Source: Niabella sp.
GTDB lineage: Bacteria > Bacteroidota > Bacteroidia > Chitinophagales > Chitinophagaceae
Assembly: GCA_017744715.1 (NCBI GenBank)
Contig: JAGIAT010000008.1
Span: forward strand, 230,886 to 294,885
Direction: 5' to 3'
DNA: 64,000 bases
In this document: positions 55,143-63,606 of the stretch, piece by piece
Layout of the letters: every line of letters begins with the position of its first letter
Numbering within the stretch: position 1 is the first letter of the stretch
Program-made: the position numbers and the translations under genes
The notes under the pieces: generated by a model
Database searches by the model: none
Told to the model about the DNA's origin: nothing
Seen by the model: the letters and a program-made list of their open reading frames with translations, nothing else

Positions 55143-55250
55143 TTGTTGCAAACAAACTTGTAATAAGAAAAAATGCAACAAAATATTTATTACAAATTTG
55201 TAATAGGGATTTTGTAATAAAAAAAAATATTACAAAAATTTTATTACAGC
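55143..55250. other. Cluster of TTGTAATA/TATTACAA sites in a convergent intergenic region
   Basis: An 18-bp perfect palindrome TATTACAAATTTGTAATA (55188-55205), an inverted pair TTTTGTAATA / TATTACAAAA (55210-55219 and 55228-55237), and further half-sites at 55158-55165 and 55242-55248. TTGTTGCA and TGCAACAA (55143-55150 and 55174-55181) form another inverted pair. Both neighbouring genes end here, so no promoter is expected. Confidence 0.7.
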
Positions 55251-55293
55251 GTGGGCAGGCGATGAAGCATCCGGGACCCGATGGGGCCGGGAG

Positions 55294-56382
55294 CTATGGA
55301 AAAATCGTCAGGAATAAATAAGCCGCAAAAATAACCAGCAGCACCACCCCGTACAGGATATTGGTTTTACCGGTTACCAATGACAGCATCACCGTAAAAA
55401 TGGAAAGGATGAGCAAGACCACGGAAGTAGTGTCGATGCCCAGTAACACTGGGGTATGACTGAACATGGTATAGATGGCAACCGCTGGAATGGTAAGGCC
55501 GATGCTGGCCAGTGCGGAGCCCAGGGCCAGGTTCATACTGGTTTGCAACCGGTTTCTGCGGGCGGCCTGTATGGCGGCAATACATTCCGGTAATAAAACC
55601 ACCATGGCAATAATGATTCCTACCAGCGAAGCCGGCGCACCAATAGAAGCTACCCCGGCTTCAATAGCCGGAGAAAGCATTTTTGCCAGCAATACCACAG
55701 CACCCAGGCTGGCGATGAGCAATACCAGGCTGATAAACGTGGTTTTGTTGGTAGGGGGGGCTGCATGCACGTCCTCGTTCTCCTTCCCCTCCGGGTCGGC
55801 CGGCAAAAAGTAATCGCGGTGCCGGATGGATTGGATCATGATAAAGCTGGCATAAATGATGAGGCTGACCACGGCGGCAAATACCAGCTGCGGCTGGGTA
55901 TATTGGGGGCCGGGCTGACTAACCGTATAGTTGGGCAGCACAAGGGTTAATACCAGGATGGCCGTAAGCGCTACCAGCGCCGATGTGGTAGAATGTTTCG
56001 TTACAAACTGCTCCCGGAACTTGGCCCCGCCAATAAGGATGCAAATACCAATGATGAAGGTAAGGATGATCATAATGGCTGCAAAGACGGTGTCCCTTGC
56101 CAGCGTGGCGGTATTGGCGCCGCCGGAAGACATCAGCGATACCAGCAGCGAAACTTCGATAACGGTAACCGCCAGCGCCAGGATGATCGTTCCAAAGGGT
56201 TCACCTACCCGGTGCGCCACCACTTCTGCATGGTGCACGGCGGCCAGCACTCCGGCGATCAGTATCACACAGAGCACGACCAGGGGCAGGGTTCCTGTCA
56301 TTGAGCCCATGGTGAAATAGGCGATCCATGCAATAACGGGCGTAATTAACGTCCAGGCGGGCAATGACAGGTTGAACTTCAT
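55294..56382 (-). CDS. chaA: ChaA-type cation/H+ antiporter (CaCA family)
   Basis: 362 residues with about eleven membrane helices. The two alpha-repeat motifs of the CaCA family are visible: VGEPFGTIILALAVTVIEVS (about 57-76) and LLPECIAAIQAARRNRLQTS with LALGSALASIGLT (about 262-300). The Glu in each (VIEVS and PECIA) are the ion-binding residues. It exports Na+, K+ or Ca2+ in exchange for protons. It ends 10 bases after kdsA on the same strand. Confidence 0.9.
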   Translation of the reverse strand: MKFNLSLPAWTLITPVIAWIAYFTMGSMTGTLPLVVLCVILIAGVLAAVHHAEVVAHRVGEPFGTIILALAVTVIEVSLLVSLMSSGGANTATLARDTVFAAIMIILTFIIGICILIGGAKFREQFVTKHSTTSALVALTAILVLTLVLPNYTVSQPGPQYTQPQLVFAAVVSLIIYASFIMIQSIRHRDYFLPADPEGKENEDVHAAPPTNKTTFISLVLLIASLGAVVLLAKMLSPAIEAGVASIGAPASLVGIIIAMVVLLPECIAAIQAARRNRLQTSMNLALGSALASIGLTIPAVAIYTMFSHTPVLLGIDTTSVVLLILSIFTVMLSLVTGKTNILYGVVLLVIFAAYLFLTIFP

Positions 56383-56392
56383 ATAAAGGTAT

Positions 56393-57220
56393 TTAGGTAG
56401 AAATAATGGCTTTCCGGATCCGGATCAGTTGCTCCAGCAGGGGCTCCAGGTAATCCAGTTTCAGCATATTGGCCCCGTCGCTTTTGGCTACCGCCGGGTT
56501 GGGATGGGTTTCTATAAAGAGGCCATCGGCGCCCGTGGCAATGGCCGCTTTGGCAATGGTACCGATCAGCTCCGGGTTACCCCCGGTAACCCCGCTGGTT
56601 TGATTGGGTTGCTGCAGGCTGTGTGTACAATCCATTACCACCGGCACCCGGTGTTCCTTCATCCAGGGAATATTCCGGAAGTCAACCACCAGGTCCTGGT
56701 AGCCAAAGGTATTACCGCGTTCGGTAAGGATCACTTTTTCATTGCCGGCATGCGTTACTTTATCTACCGCAAATTTCATCGAAGGCCCGCTGAGGAACTG
56801 TCCTTTTTTAATATTGACTACTTTGCCTGTTTTGGCGGCTGCTTCCAGCAGGTCCGTTTGGCGGCTCAGGAAGGCCGGGATCTGCAGCATATCTACATAT
56901 TCCGCGGCTATCGCGGCTTCTTCATGGGCGTGGATATCGCTTACGGTAGGGATGTGAAAACGTTCTTTAACCTGTTTAAGTAATTGCAGGGCCGCTTCGT
57001 CGCCAATGCCGGTAAAGGAGTTTACACTGGTGCGGTTGGCCTTCCGGTAAGATGATTTAAACACATACGGGATGCCCAGGTTTCTGCAAATGCCGGAAAC
57101 TTTTTCCGCCACTTCCATTACCAGGGGTTCACTTTCGGCCACGCAGGGGCCTGCCAGCAGGAAAAAATGATCCGCATCGTATTGCTGGCCGGCAAAAAGA
57201 TCCGTTAAGAATTGATTCAT
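56393..57220 (-). CDS. kdsA: 3-deoxy-8-phosphooctulonate synthase
   Basis: 275 residues from ATG 57220; the upstream-extended frame is rejected since a promoter box abuts this ATG. KdsA condenses arabinose 5-phosphate with phosphoenolpyruvate to Kdo-8-phosphate for lipopolysaccharide. Motifs: LAGPCVAESE, VFKSSYRKANRTS, IPTVSDIHA, QIPAFLSRQTDLL, KKGQFLSGPSM, TERGNTFGY, VMDCTHSLQQPN and ETHPNP. It is followed by chaA. Confidence 0.96.
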   Translation of the reverse strand: MNQFLTDLFAGQQYDADHFFLLAGPCVAESEPLVMEVAEKVSGICRNLGIPYVFKSSYRKANRTSVNSFTGIGDEAALQLLKQVKERFHIPTVSDIHAHEEAAIAAEYVDMLQIPAFLSRQTDLLEAAAKTGKVVNIKKGQFLSGPSMKFAVDKVTHAGNEKVILTERGNTFGYQDLVVDFRNIPWMKEHRVPVVMDCTHSLQQPNQTSGVTGGNPELIGTIAKAAIATGADGLFIETHPNPAVAKSDGANMLKLDYLEPLLEQLIRIRKAIIST

Positions 57221-57225
57221 AATTG

Positions 57226-57257
57226 CAAATATAGCCCGTAAGGGGGCGTTCAGCCAA
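57226..57257 (-). promoter_or_regulatory. kdsA promoter, leaderless configuration
   Basis: Minus strand: TTG (57257-57255), 21 bases, then TATATTTG (57233-57226), an exact -7 match. The -7 box ends five bases before the kdsA ATG, so the mRNA should have almost no leader. Confidence 0.65.
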
Positions 57258-57347
57258 AACAGGTTTTTTGTCCGGAAACCTGCCCGTTTATCGTTGCGCA
57301 ACGCTAGTTGCACAAAAAAGACCAAATTTCAATCGTTTGCGCAGGAA

Positions 57348-57378
57348 TTGCATCCTGACCAATCTGCCAGTATATTTG
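57348..57378 (+). promoter_or_regulatory. Promoter of the threonine dehydrogenase gene
   Basis: TTG at 57348-57350, a 20-base spacer and TATATTTG at 57371-57378 match the Bacteroidota promoter consensus. The ATG follows 19 bases later. Confidence 0.7.
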
Positions 57379-57397
57379 CACTTTAAAATACTGCGGC

Positions 57398-58354
57398 ATG
57401 ACAAAAGAAAAGATCCTGGTGATCGGCGCCTCTGGTCAGATCGGTGTGGAACTGACGCTGGCTTTGAGGGAAATGTATGGGAACAACAATGTGGTGGCTT
57501 CTGATCTGAGAGAGGAAAATCCCCTGCTGAAAGGTTCCGGTCCTTACGTTAGCCTGGATGTAATGAATAAGGAAATGCTGCATGTACAGGTGATCCGGCA
57601 AAACATCACACAGATCTATCTCCTGGCGGCGATTTTATCCGCCACCGGCGAAAAGAACCCCGGGCTGGCCTGGCATCTGAATATGCAGGGGCTGTTGAAT
57701 GTACTGGATATTGCCCGGGAGGAACATATCAGTAAAGTGTACTGGCCCTCATCCATTGCCGTATTTGGTCCTACATCGCCCAAACAAAACTGTCCGCAGC
57801 AAACCATTATTGAGCCCACAACGGTTTACGGGATCAGCAAATATGCGGGTGAGTTCTGGTGCAATTATTACAATATGAAATACGGTGTGGATGTAAGAAG
57901 CATCCGGTACCCGGGACTGATCTCTTATAAATCGGCTCCCGGCGGCGGCACCACGGATTATGCCGTTGAAATTTTTCACGACGCACTGGAAGAAAAAAAA
58001 TATACCAGTTTTTTAAGTGAGAACACCTACCTGCCGATGATGTATATGCCGGACGCCATCCGCGCCACGATCGAATTGATGGAAGCGCCCGCAGACCGGA
58101 TCTCGATCCGCACGGCTTACAATGTAGCCGGTATCAGTTTTTCTCCAAAAGAGATCGGTGCCGAAATAAAAAAACATATCCCGGAATTTGAAATGAGGTA
58201 TGAGCCGGATTACCGCCAGGAAATAGCCAACAGCTGGCCGCAAAGCATCGACGATACCGTTGCCCGCAACGACTGGGGATGGAAGCATGAATACAACCTG
58301 GCCACCATGACGGAAGATATGCTGAAAAACCTGGAGGAAGTGGTTGCTGTTTAA
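57398..58354 (+). CDS. SDR-type L-threonine 3-dehydrogenase
   Basis: 318 residues, extended SDR of the UDP-galactose-epimerase type. Nucleotide-binding motif GASGQIGVEL, catalytic Ser in WPSSIAVFG and Y-x3-K in VYGISKYAGE, then RYPGLIS and APGGGTTDYAVEIF, the signature of SDR L-threonine dehydrogenases of Flavobacteria. It oxidises L-threonine to 2-amino-3-ketobutyrate. Single gene with its own promoter; divergent from kdsA. Confidence 0.92.
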   Translation: MTKEKILVIGASGQIGVELTLALREMYGNNNVVASDLREENPLLKGSGPYVSLDVMNKEMLHVQVIRQNITQIYLLAAILSATGEKNPGLAWHLNMQGLLNVLDIAREEHISKVYWPSSIAVFGPTSPKQNCPQQTIIEPTTVYGISKYAGEFWCNYYNMKYGVDVRSIRYPGLISYKSAPGGGTTDYAVEIFHDALEEKKYTSFLSENTYLPMMYMPDAIRATIELMEAPADRISIRTAYNVAGISFSPKEIGAEIKKHIPEFEMRYEPDYRQEIANSWPQSIDDTVARNDWGWKHEYNLATMTEDMLKNLEEVVAV

Positions 58355-58537
58355 GGTTCCGGGTAACCATTCAACGGGAATGTAAAATATCCGATGCGGA
58401 ATACTAAATGTAAAAGGATAGATCCGTTACTGCCCGATGATCTTTCAGCATCCGGAATTGAGCATCGAGGATCCAGACATCTGCACACCAGCGGATCCCA
58501 GCGTGAAACGTTGAACCCGGAACGTTAAACCATTCCA

Positions 58538-59968
58538 TCACTGCCACCAAAGTTTTGTGCCCTTGGTATCGCCGCCGATGGCTTTTGCGGCAGCTTCCTT
58601 ATTGGCCTTATTGGTATTGTCTTCCCCGGTTGGATAAGTGATCCGGTTGGGAACCATTTTGACAGTAGGATCCAGTGAACCTGCTACGGGTGCTATAAAT
58701 AAAGGATTCCCGTTGGTTTTTGTAAAGTTCAACCGTACCCGCTCATGCCAGGCTTGCATGCCCTGCATATAAAAAGCGATCCATTTCTGTGTGCCGATGC
58801 AGTTTTTCCAGTTGGAGGCGCTGTAGGGAACGGAACGGATATAGGTGGCGGTTTCACCTGCCGGCACGCCCCAGAACTCCATATTCAGACGGATCCCGTT
58901 TTCATAAAAGGTTTGTGCATTGCCCCCGGTTTGCAGGCCCCGTGCGGCGGCTTCCGCCAGGAGGAACTGGGCCTCTGAAGCCGTAAAAAGGATACCGGGG
59001 AAATCGGGCGTATACACTTTCGTTGAGGGCAGGGAATACACCAGTGCATCGGATGCGTTGTTTTCGCCCGAACCGTAAGGAGATCCTTTATACATACCGT
59101 TTACGGTTCTTGCGTAATGCGGCAGCCGGGGATCCTTTAATTCCACCAGGTAGTCGATCAGTGTTTTGCTGACTACAAATTGTACGGGGTCACGATCGAG
59201 ATTATTAAACGGAAACGCATCGGCGGCATTCTTTGTATAAGGAAACAGGGCATTGTCTGCATTCGTAAGCATCACTCCGCGCTGTATAGCCGCTTCGATA
59301 GCGGTTTTGGCCTCGGCCGGCTTTGCTGCGCTCATACGCATGGCGATGCGAAGGGCCAGTGAGTTCGCAAGTTTTTTCCATTTGGATACATCACCGTTGT
59401 ACAACACATCACCGGATGTAAATGAAGGTGCTGCTGTATTAAGCTGGGCTTCAAAGTGCTTCAGTTTGGCCAGCAGATCCGTATAGATGCCGCCGGCATC
59501 ATCATATACGGGAAGCGGTTTCTCCGAAACCGCCTCTGTGTAGGGAATATTTCCAAAAGCATCTGTAAGCATATGATAGATCCATACCTGCAGGATGCCG
59601 GCAATGGCATTTTGATTTTGAGCCGCAGCCGGTTCAGTGGGTTCCTGGTTGACCTTCTCAATTTCTTTTAATGCCGGAAGGGCAACCGAATAGAGGCTCC
59701 ATAAATTGGTAGATCCGCCGTCGGATGAACTGTACCGGCTGTCGGCCTTGTTATCGGTACCACACCAGTACTGGGCATAATGCATACCCACCCGGTTGTT
59801 GGTGATGGTATTGTACAGGATGTCTGTAGCTTTCTTTTCAGCAAACAGCAGCAATTGGGCGGGTGAGGCAGTAGAAGGTTTGGTAGGATCCGTATTCAAT
59901 GTATCAAACTTGCTGCAGGACCAAACAACTACGGAAAGAAGCACGGGGGTCAAAAACTTTAAACGCAT
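58538..59968 (-). CDS. SusD-like lipoprotein (second SusCD pair)
   Basis: 476 residues with a lipoprotein signal (LLSVVVWSCSKFD, Cys18). SusD-like_2 features: NTDPTKPSTASPAQLLLFAE at the start, MHYAQYWCGTDN, ILQVWIYHMLTDAFGNIPYTEA, DGGSTNLWSL (in SSDGGSTNLWSLY) and a C-terminal RITYPTGEDNTNKAN tail. It follows its SusC gene with an 11-base gap. No glycoside hydrolase lies downstream in the window, so the cargo could be a glycan or a peptide. Confidence 0.94.
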   Translation of the reverse strand: MRLKFLTPVLLSVVVWSCSKFDTLNTDPTKPSTASPAQLLLFAEKKATDILYNTITNNRVGMHYAQYWCGTDNKADSRYSSSDGGSTNLWSLYSVALPALKEIEKVNQEPTEPAAAQNQNAIAGILQVWIYHMLTDAFGNIPYTEAVSEKPLPVYDDAGGIYTDLLAKLKHFEAQLNTAAPSFTSGDVLYNGDVSKWKKLANSLALRIAMRMSAAKPAEAKTAIEAAIQRGVMLTNADNALFPYTKNAADAFPFNNLDRDPVQFVVSKTLIDYLVELKDPRLPHYARTVNGMYKGSPYGSGENNASDALVYSLPSTKVYTPDFPGILFTASEAQFLLAEAAARGLQTGGNAQTFYENGIRLNMEFWGVPAGETATYIRSVPYSASNWKNCIGTQKWIAFYMQGMQAWHERVRLNFTKTNGNPLFIAPVAGSLDPTVKMVPNRITYPTGEDNTNKANKEAAAKAIGGDTKGTKLWWQ

Positions 59969-59979
59969 AGTGTAAATGA

Positions 59980-62900
59980 TTAAAAACCGATATTTAAATT
60001 CAAACCAAAGGAGCGTACAGAGGGAAGCGCCCCGCCTTCCAGCCCCTGGATATTTCCGGAGCCATTGGCAATATTGGAAGGATCTACATTGGGGGCATTG
60101 GATTTGATCAGCCAGAGATTGCGGCCGTAAAGCGACAGGGTGATATTACTGGAATTGATTTTCTCTGCCCACCTGTCTGGCAGTTTATATCCCAGCGTAA
60201 CCTCCCGCAGGTAAATATAGCTGGCATCATATACGTTGGCGCTGTGCACATTGTTATTGCGCCCGAAGTTATTCTGGAAATAGTCCTTTGCCGGTACGTT
60301 TACGGTGTAGGGCGTAAAACTGCCATCTTCGTTTTGCAATACGCCTGATACATCAATACCTTTTTCCCGGATGCCGTTTTCAACGGTTTCTTCCAGCAGC
60401 CCGGAATATTTGCCATACATATTGGTATAAGAGAAGAACTTGCCGCCCTTACTAAAATCGATAAGCGCTCTTAAGGAAACGTTCTTATAGGAAAAGGAAT
60501 TGGAAACGCCGCCTACAAAATCGGGATATACGCTTCCCAACGGAACACTGGAACCGGTTAACTGGTAGGTACCTGCTGAGTCGATGATCTTGCGGCCCTG
60601 GTTATCGTAGGCATAATCAAACCCGTACAACATACCCAGGGGCTGTCCTTTTACAGCTACCAGGGAAACGGCAGGTGTAAGCCGCCGCTCGGCACCAATT
60701 ACGACCCGGTCCGTAATTTCCGTTCCGTTTTGCGCAAGGTCCAGTACTTTGTTTTTGTTTTTTGAAAAGTTGACGGCGATGTTCCAGGTAAAACCGCCCT
60801 TTGTTTGTAAGGGCGTACCTTCCACACGCAGTTCGAGCCCTTTGTTGTTGATCTTTCCCAGATTGATTATTGAATACCCGAAACCAGTGGTGGGTGATAC
60901 GGGTATCGACAGGATCTGGTTCCGGGTAGTGCGGTCGTAATAAGTAAAATCGACACCCAACCGGTTATTCAGCATTTTGAGCTCAATACCGGCTTCGGCT
61001 TCTGTACTTTTTTCCGGAAGCAGGTTGGGGTTCCGTTTAGTGGGGTCTACACCAATCATCGACTGGCCGTTAAACTGAACAGGGGCCTGGTATACGGTAA
61101 ATAGCGCATAAGGATCGGTATCATTACCCACCTGGGCAACCCCGGCGCGGAACTTACCAAAGTTCAGCCATGATGCATTCCGGATCCAGTCTGAAAAGAT
61201 AAAGGATGCCGAAGCCGAAGGATAAAAGTACGGGCGTGGGCGGGAACCGGAGAGTAAGGCCGAAGACCAGTCGTTGCGCCCGGTTAATTCCAGGAAGATG
61301 CTGTTATTATACCCGATGGTGGCTGTTCCAAACAGGGAATTGATCTGTTTGCGCGGATAAGCATCTGAAGTAATAATGGGACCCACGCTGTTGGACAGGG
61401 TATACACGCCGGCTGCTGCAAGCCCGGATTGGGTGGCCCCGGTAAAGAGCTTGGTCTCCTGCCGCATAATATTGCCGCCTACGGTTACATCCAGGTTCAA
61501 CTTTGTGCCCAGGTCTTTTTTGGCATTTGCCGTGGCGAGGTAATTCATCTCCCGGAAATCAATGGTATTGCGGAGATAAGATCCCGGCTGGTAGCCCTTG
61601 GCCGTGCGTTCTTCCTGGAGTGTGTTAAAGGCATCCATAAAAACCTTGGTGCTGAAGGTAAGCCAGTCCAGTGCTTTATAATCCAGTCCGACGGAGCCGA
61701 ATACCCGGCTCCGCTGATCGCTTTCGTATTCCTCGTACCGGGTCCAGTAAGGGTTATTGGCAAAGGCAACCGAGGGATCATTGAAGGATCGCCGGTTCCA
61801 GGTAATCTGGCTGCCGTCGGCGTATTTATAATGTTTCATGCGTTCCATATCCCATTGCCGCTGCCCGTATTCGCTGAACAGCAGCATCATGTTCTGACCT
61901 GTGAAACCGGTTCCGGGACGGCCTTTGGCCTCCGTATAGGTATAACGAACACCTGCATTTGCGATCAACTTTTCAGATATCTTATAGGTCCCGTTGATGC
62001 CGGCATTGGTGCGCGACAGCTTCGAATTGGGCAGCACAAACCGCTGGCGGGTATCTGCCAGCGAAATGCGGATGGAGCCCCGGTCGTTGCTGCCGCCCAT
62101 GCTGACGCTGTTGGTGATGGTAAGACCGGGTTTAAAAAAATCACGAACATTATCCGGCTGCGGCGCCCAGGGTGCGGTGCGACCAAAATCAGGGTTGCCT
62201 TTCTCTTTATCAAACGACCAGTAATGCCGTACCGGGCGGCCGTCCAGTGCCGGGCCCCAGGATTCATCCACGGAAAATTCCGGGTAAAGGTCGTACCCGC
62301 CCTGTACCGGGTCCTGGTAGGCAGGGGCCGAGCTGTTTAAGAATTGTTCCGGGTTCTTATTATAAAACAGGGTGTCAAAACTGCCCTTGCTTCCACCGCC
62401 ATACTGGTTCTGATAGTTGGGCAATATATAAATGCGGTCGCTTTGAACATTCAGGCTGTAGTTGACACCAAATTTTTTATGATCGCTTTTTTTAGTGGTG
62501 ATCAGTACAACACCGTTCTGGCCGCGGCTGCCATATAATGCCGTTGCAGCGGCGCCTTTTAATACCGATATCTGGTCGATATCGTCCGGGTTTACATCCT
62601 GTACCGGGTTCCCGTAGTCGAAGCCACCGCCACCGATCTGCTGGCTGTAGGAGTTGGTATTGAGGTTGCTGAAAGGAATGCCGTCTACAATAAATAAAGC
62701 ATTGTTATCTCCCTGTATGGATTTGGGGCCCCGGATGTTCACCTTACTGGAACCGCCCATGGATCCGCTGTTGGTAGTAATGTTTACGCCGGGAACCCTT
62801 CCCGCCAGGTTATTGACAAAATTAACCTCCTTGGCTGTCTGGATTTCAGAACCCTTTACCTCTGATACCGCATACCCCACCGACCGGCTTTTTTTGGAAA

Positions 62901-63606
62901 TACCCATTGCGGTAACCGTTACCTGCTCCAGTTCTTCGGATGATTTTTTACCGCCCAGCCGTACCGACAGCGGTTTGCCGGGGTTGGTTAAAGTAACTTC
63001 CAGGTTGGGAGTGCCAACGTTGGAGAACACCACTTTTGCGCCCTGCTGAAAGGGAATGGCAAAAGCACCATCCTCACCTGCGGTATACATTTTCCCATCA
63101 GGATAGGTGATGCTGGCATTGGGCAGGGGTTGGCCATTGCTGTTGGTAACCCGCCCTTTTATAAATACCGTATCGCCGTTGCCGGTGGCAGGCGCCGTGG
63201 TGGCAGGAACCGTATCTGCCCGGGCGATGGGGGTACGGGTGGCGTCCGTAATCGTATCCTTCAGGGAGCCTGCAGCGCTGCTCCATTTGCCGGTCTGGAG
63301 CTGGCGGTCTTCAATGCGGATGAGCACGCTGTCGTACCCCGGAACAGCGATGGTATAGGTTCCCGGCAACAGGGTACTTTCAATCCGCAGGGAATCGCCC
63401 TGTTTGGCTTTGATCGAAAAAAGGCCTTCAGCGTCCGTGCGTGCAGAATCACCGGTGGCGGCAAGTTTCAGGAGGGTATTTGGAAGGCCGAGCCCCGACC
63501 TGCCAATAATCTTACCATGAATACCGGGAGCGGTTTGTGCCTGCAAATGGATCGTTGTGGTTAACAAAACTACGGTGATGAGTAGCCGGATAGGTCTGCA
63601 AATCAT
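59980..63606 (-). CDS. SusC/RagA-family TonB-dependent transporter with two N-terminal CarboxypepD-like domains
   Basis: 1208 residues, longer than the usual ~1000. After a signal peptide (TTIHLQAQT) come two carboxypeptidase-regulatory-like beta domains: GIHGKIIGRSGLGLPNTLLK (about 28-115) and IKGRVTNSNGQPLPNASI (about 149-225). The plug follows (VTVTAMGISKKSRSVGYAVS, RVPGVNITTNSGSMGGSSKV, FIVDGIPF, LKGAAATALYGSRGQNGV, about 230-375) and then the barrel, ending in LNLNIGF. No STN domain is visible, so there is no sign of anti-sigma signalling. It imports the ligand captured by the downstream SusD. Confidence 0.95.
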   Translation of the reverse strand: MICRPIRLLITVVLLTTTIHLQAQTAPGIHGKIIGRSGLGLPNTLLKLAATGDSARTDAEGLFSIKAKQGDSLRIESTLLPGTYTIAVPGYDSVLIRIEDRQLQTGKWSSAAGSLKDTITDATRTPIARADTVPATTAPATGNGDTVFIKGRVTNSNGQPLPNASITYPDGKMYTAGEDGAFAIPFQQGAKVVFSNVGTPNLEVTLTNPGKPLSVRLGGKKSSEELEQVTVTAMGISKKSRSVGYAVSEVKGSEIQTAKEVNFVNNLAGRVPGVNITTNSGSMGGSSKVNIRGPKSIQGDNNALFIVDGIPFSNLNTNSYSQQIGGGGFDYGNPVQDVNPDDIDQISVLKGAAATALYGSRGQNGVVLITTKKSDHKKFGVNYSLNVQSDRIYILPNYQNQYGGGSKGSFDTLFYNKNPEQFLNSSAPAYQDPVQGGYDLYPEFSVDESWGPALDGRPVRHYWSFDKEKGNPDFGRTAPWAPQPDNVRDFFKPGLTITNSVSMGGSNDRGSIRISLADTRQRFVLPNSKLSRTNAGINGTYKISEKLIANAGVRYTYTEAKGRPGTGFTGQNMMLLFSEYGQRQWDMERMKHYKYADGSQITWNRRSFNDPSVAFANNPYWTRYEEYESDQRSRVFGSVGLDYKALDWLTFSTKVFMDAFNTLQEERTAKGYQPGSYLRNTIDFREMNYLATANAKKDLGTKLNLDVTVGGNIMRQETKLFTGATQSGLAAAGVYTLSNSVGPIITSDAYPRKQINSLFGTATIGYNNSIFLELTGRNDWSSALLSGSRPRPYFYPSASASFIFSDWIRNASWLNFGKFRAGVAQVGNDTDPYALFTVYQAPVQFNGQSMIGVDPTKRNPNLLPEKSTEAEAGIELKMLNNRLGVDFTYYDRTTRNQILSIPVSPTTGFGYSIINLGKINNKGLELRVEGTPLQTKGGFTWNIAVNFSKNKNKVLDLAQNGTEITDRVVIGAERRLTPAVSLVAVKGQPLGMLYGFDYAYDNQGRKIIDSAGTYQLTGSSVPLGSVYPDFVGGVSNSFSYKNVSLRALIDFSKGGKFFSYTNMYGKYSGLLEETVENGIREKGIDVSGVLQNEDGSFTPYTVNVPAKDYFQNNFGRNNNVHSANVYDASYIYLREVTLGYKLPDRWAEKINSSNITLSLYGRNLWLIKSNAPNVDPSNIANGSGNIQGLEGGALPSVRSFGLNLNIGF

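Noticed and set aside
55121..55321. A 66-codon frame across the TTGTAATA cluster
   Set aside because: The translation follows the AT-rich repeats and has no family resemblance.
61429..62340. A 303-codon open frame on the + strand inside the second susC
   Set aside because: It is antisense to a well-supported SusC barrel, shows no domain, and is a by-product of the codon pattern.
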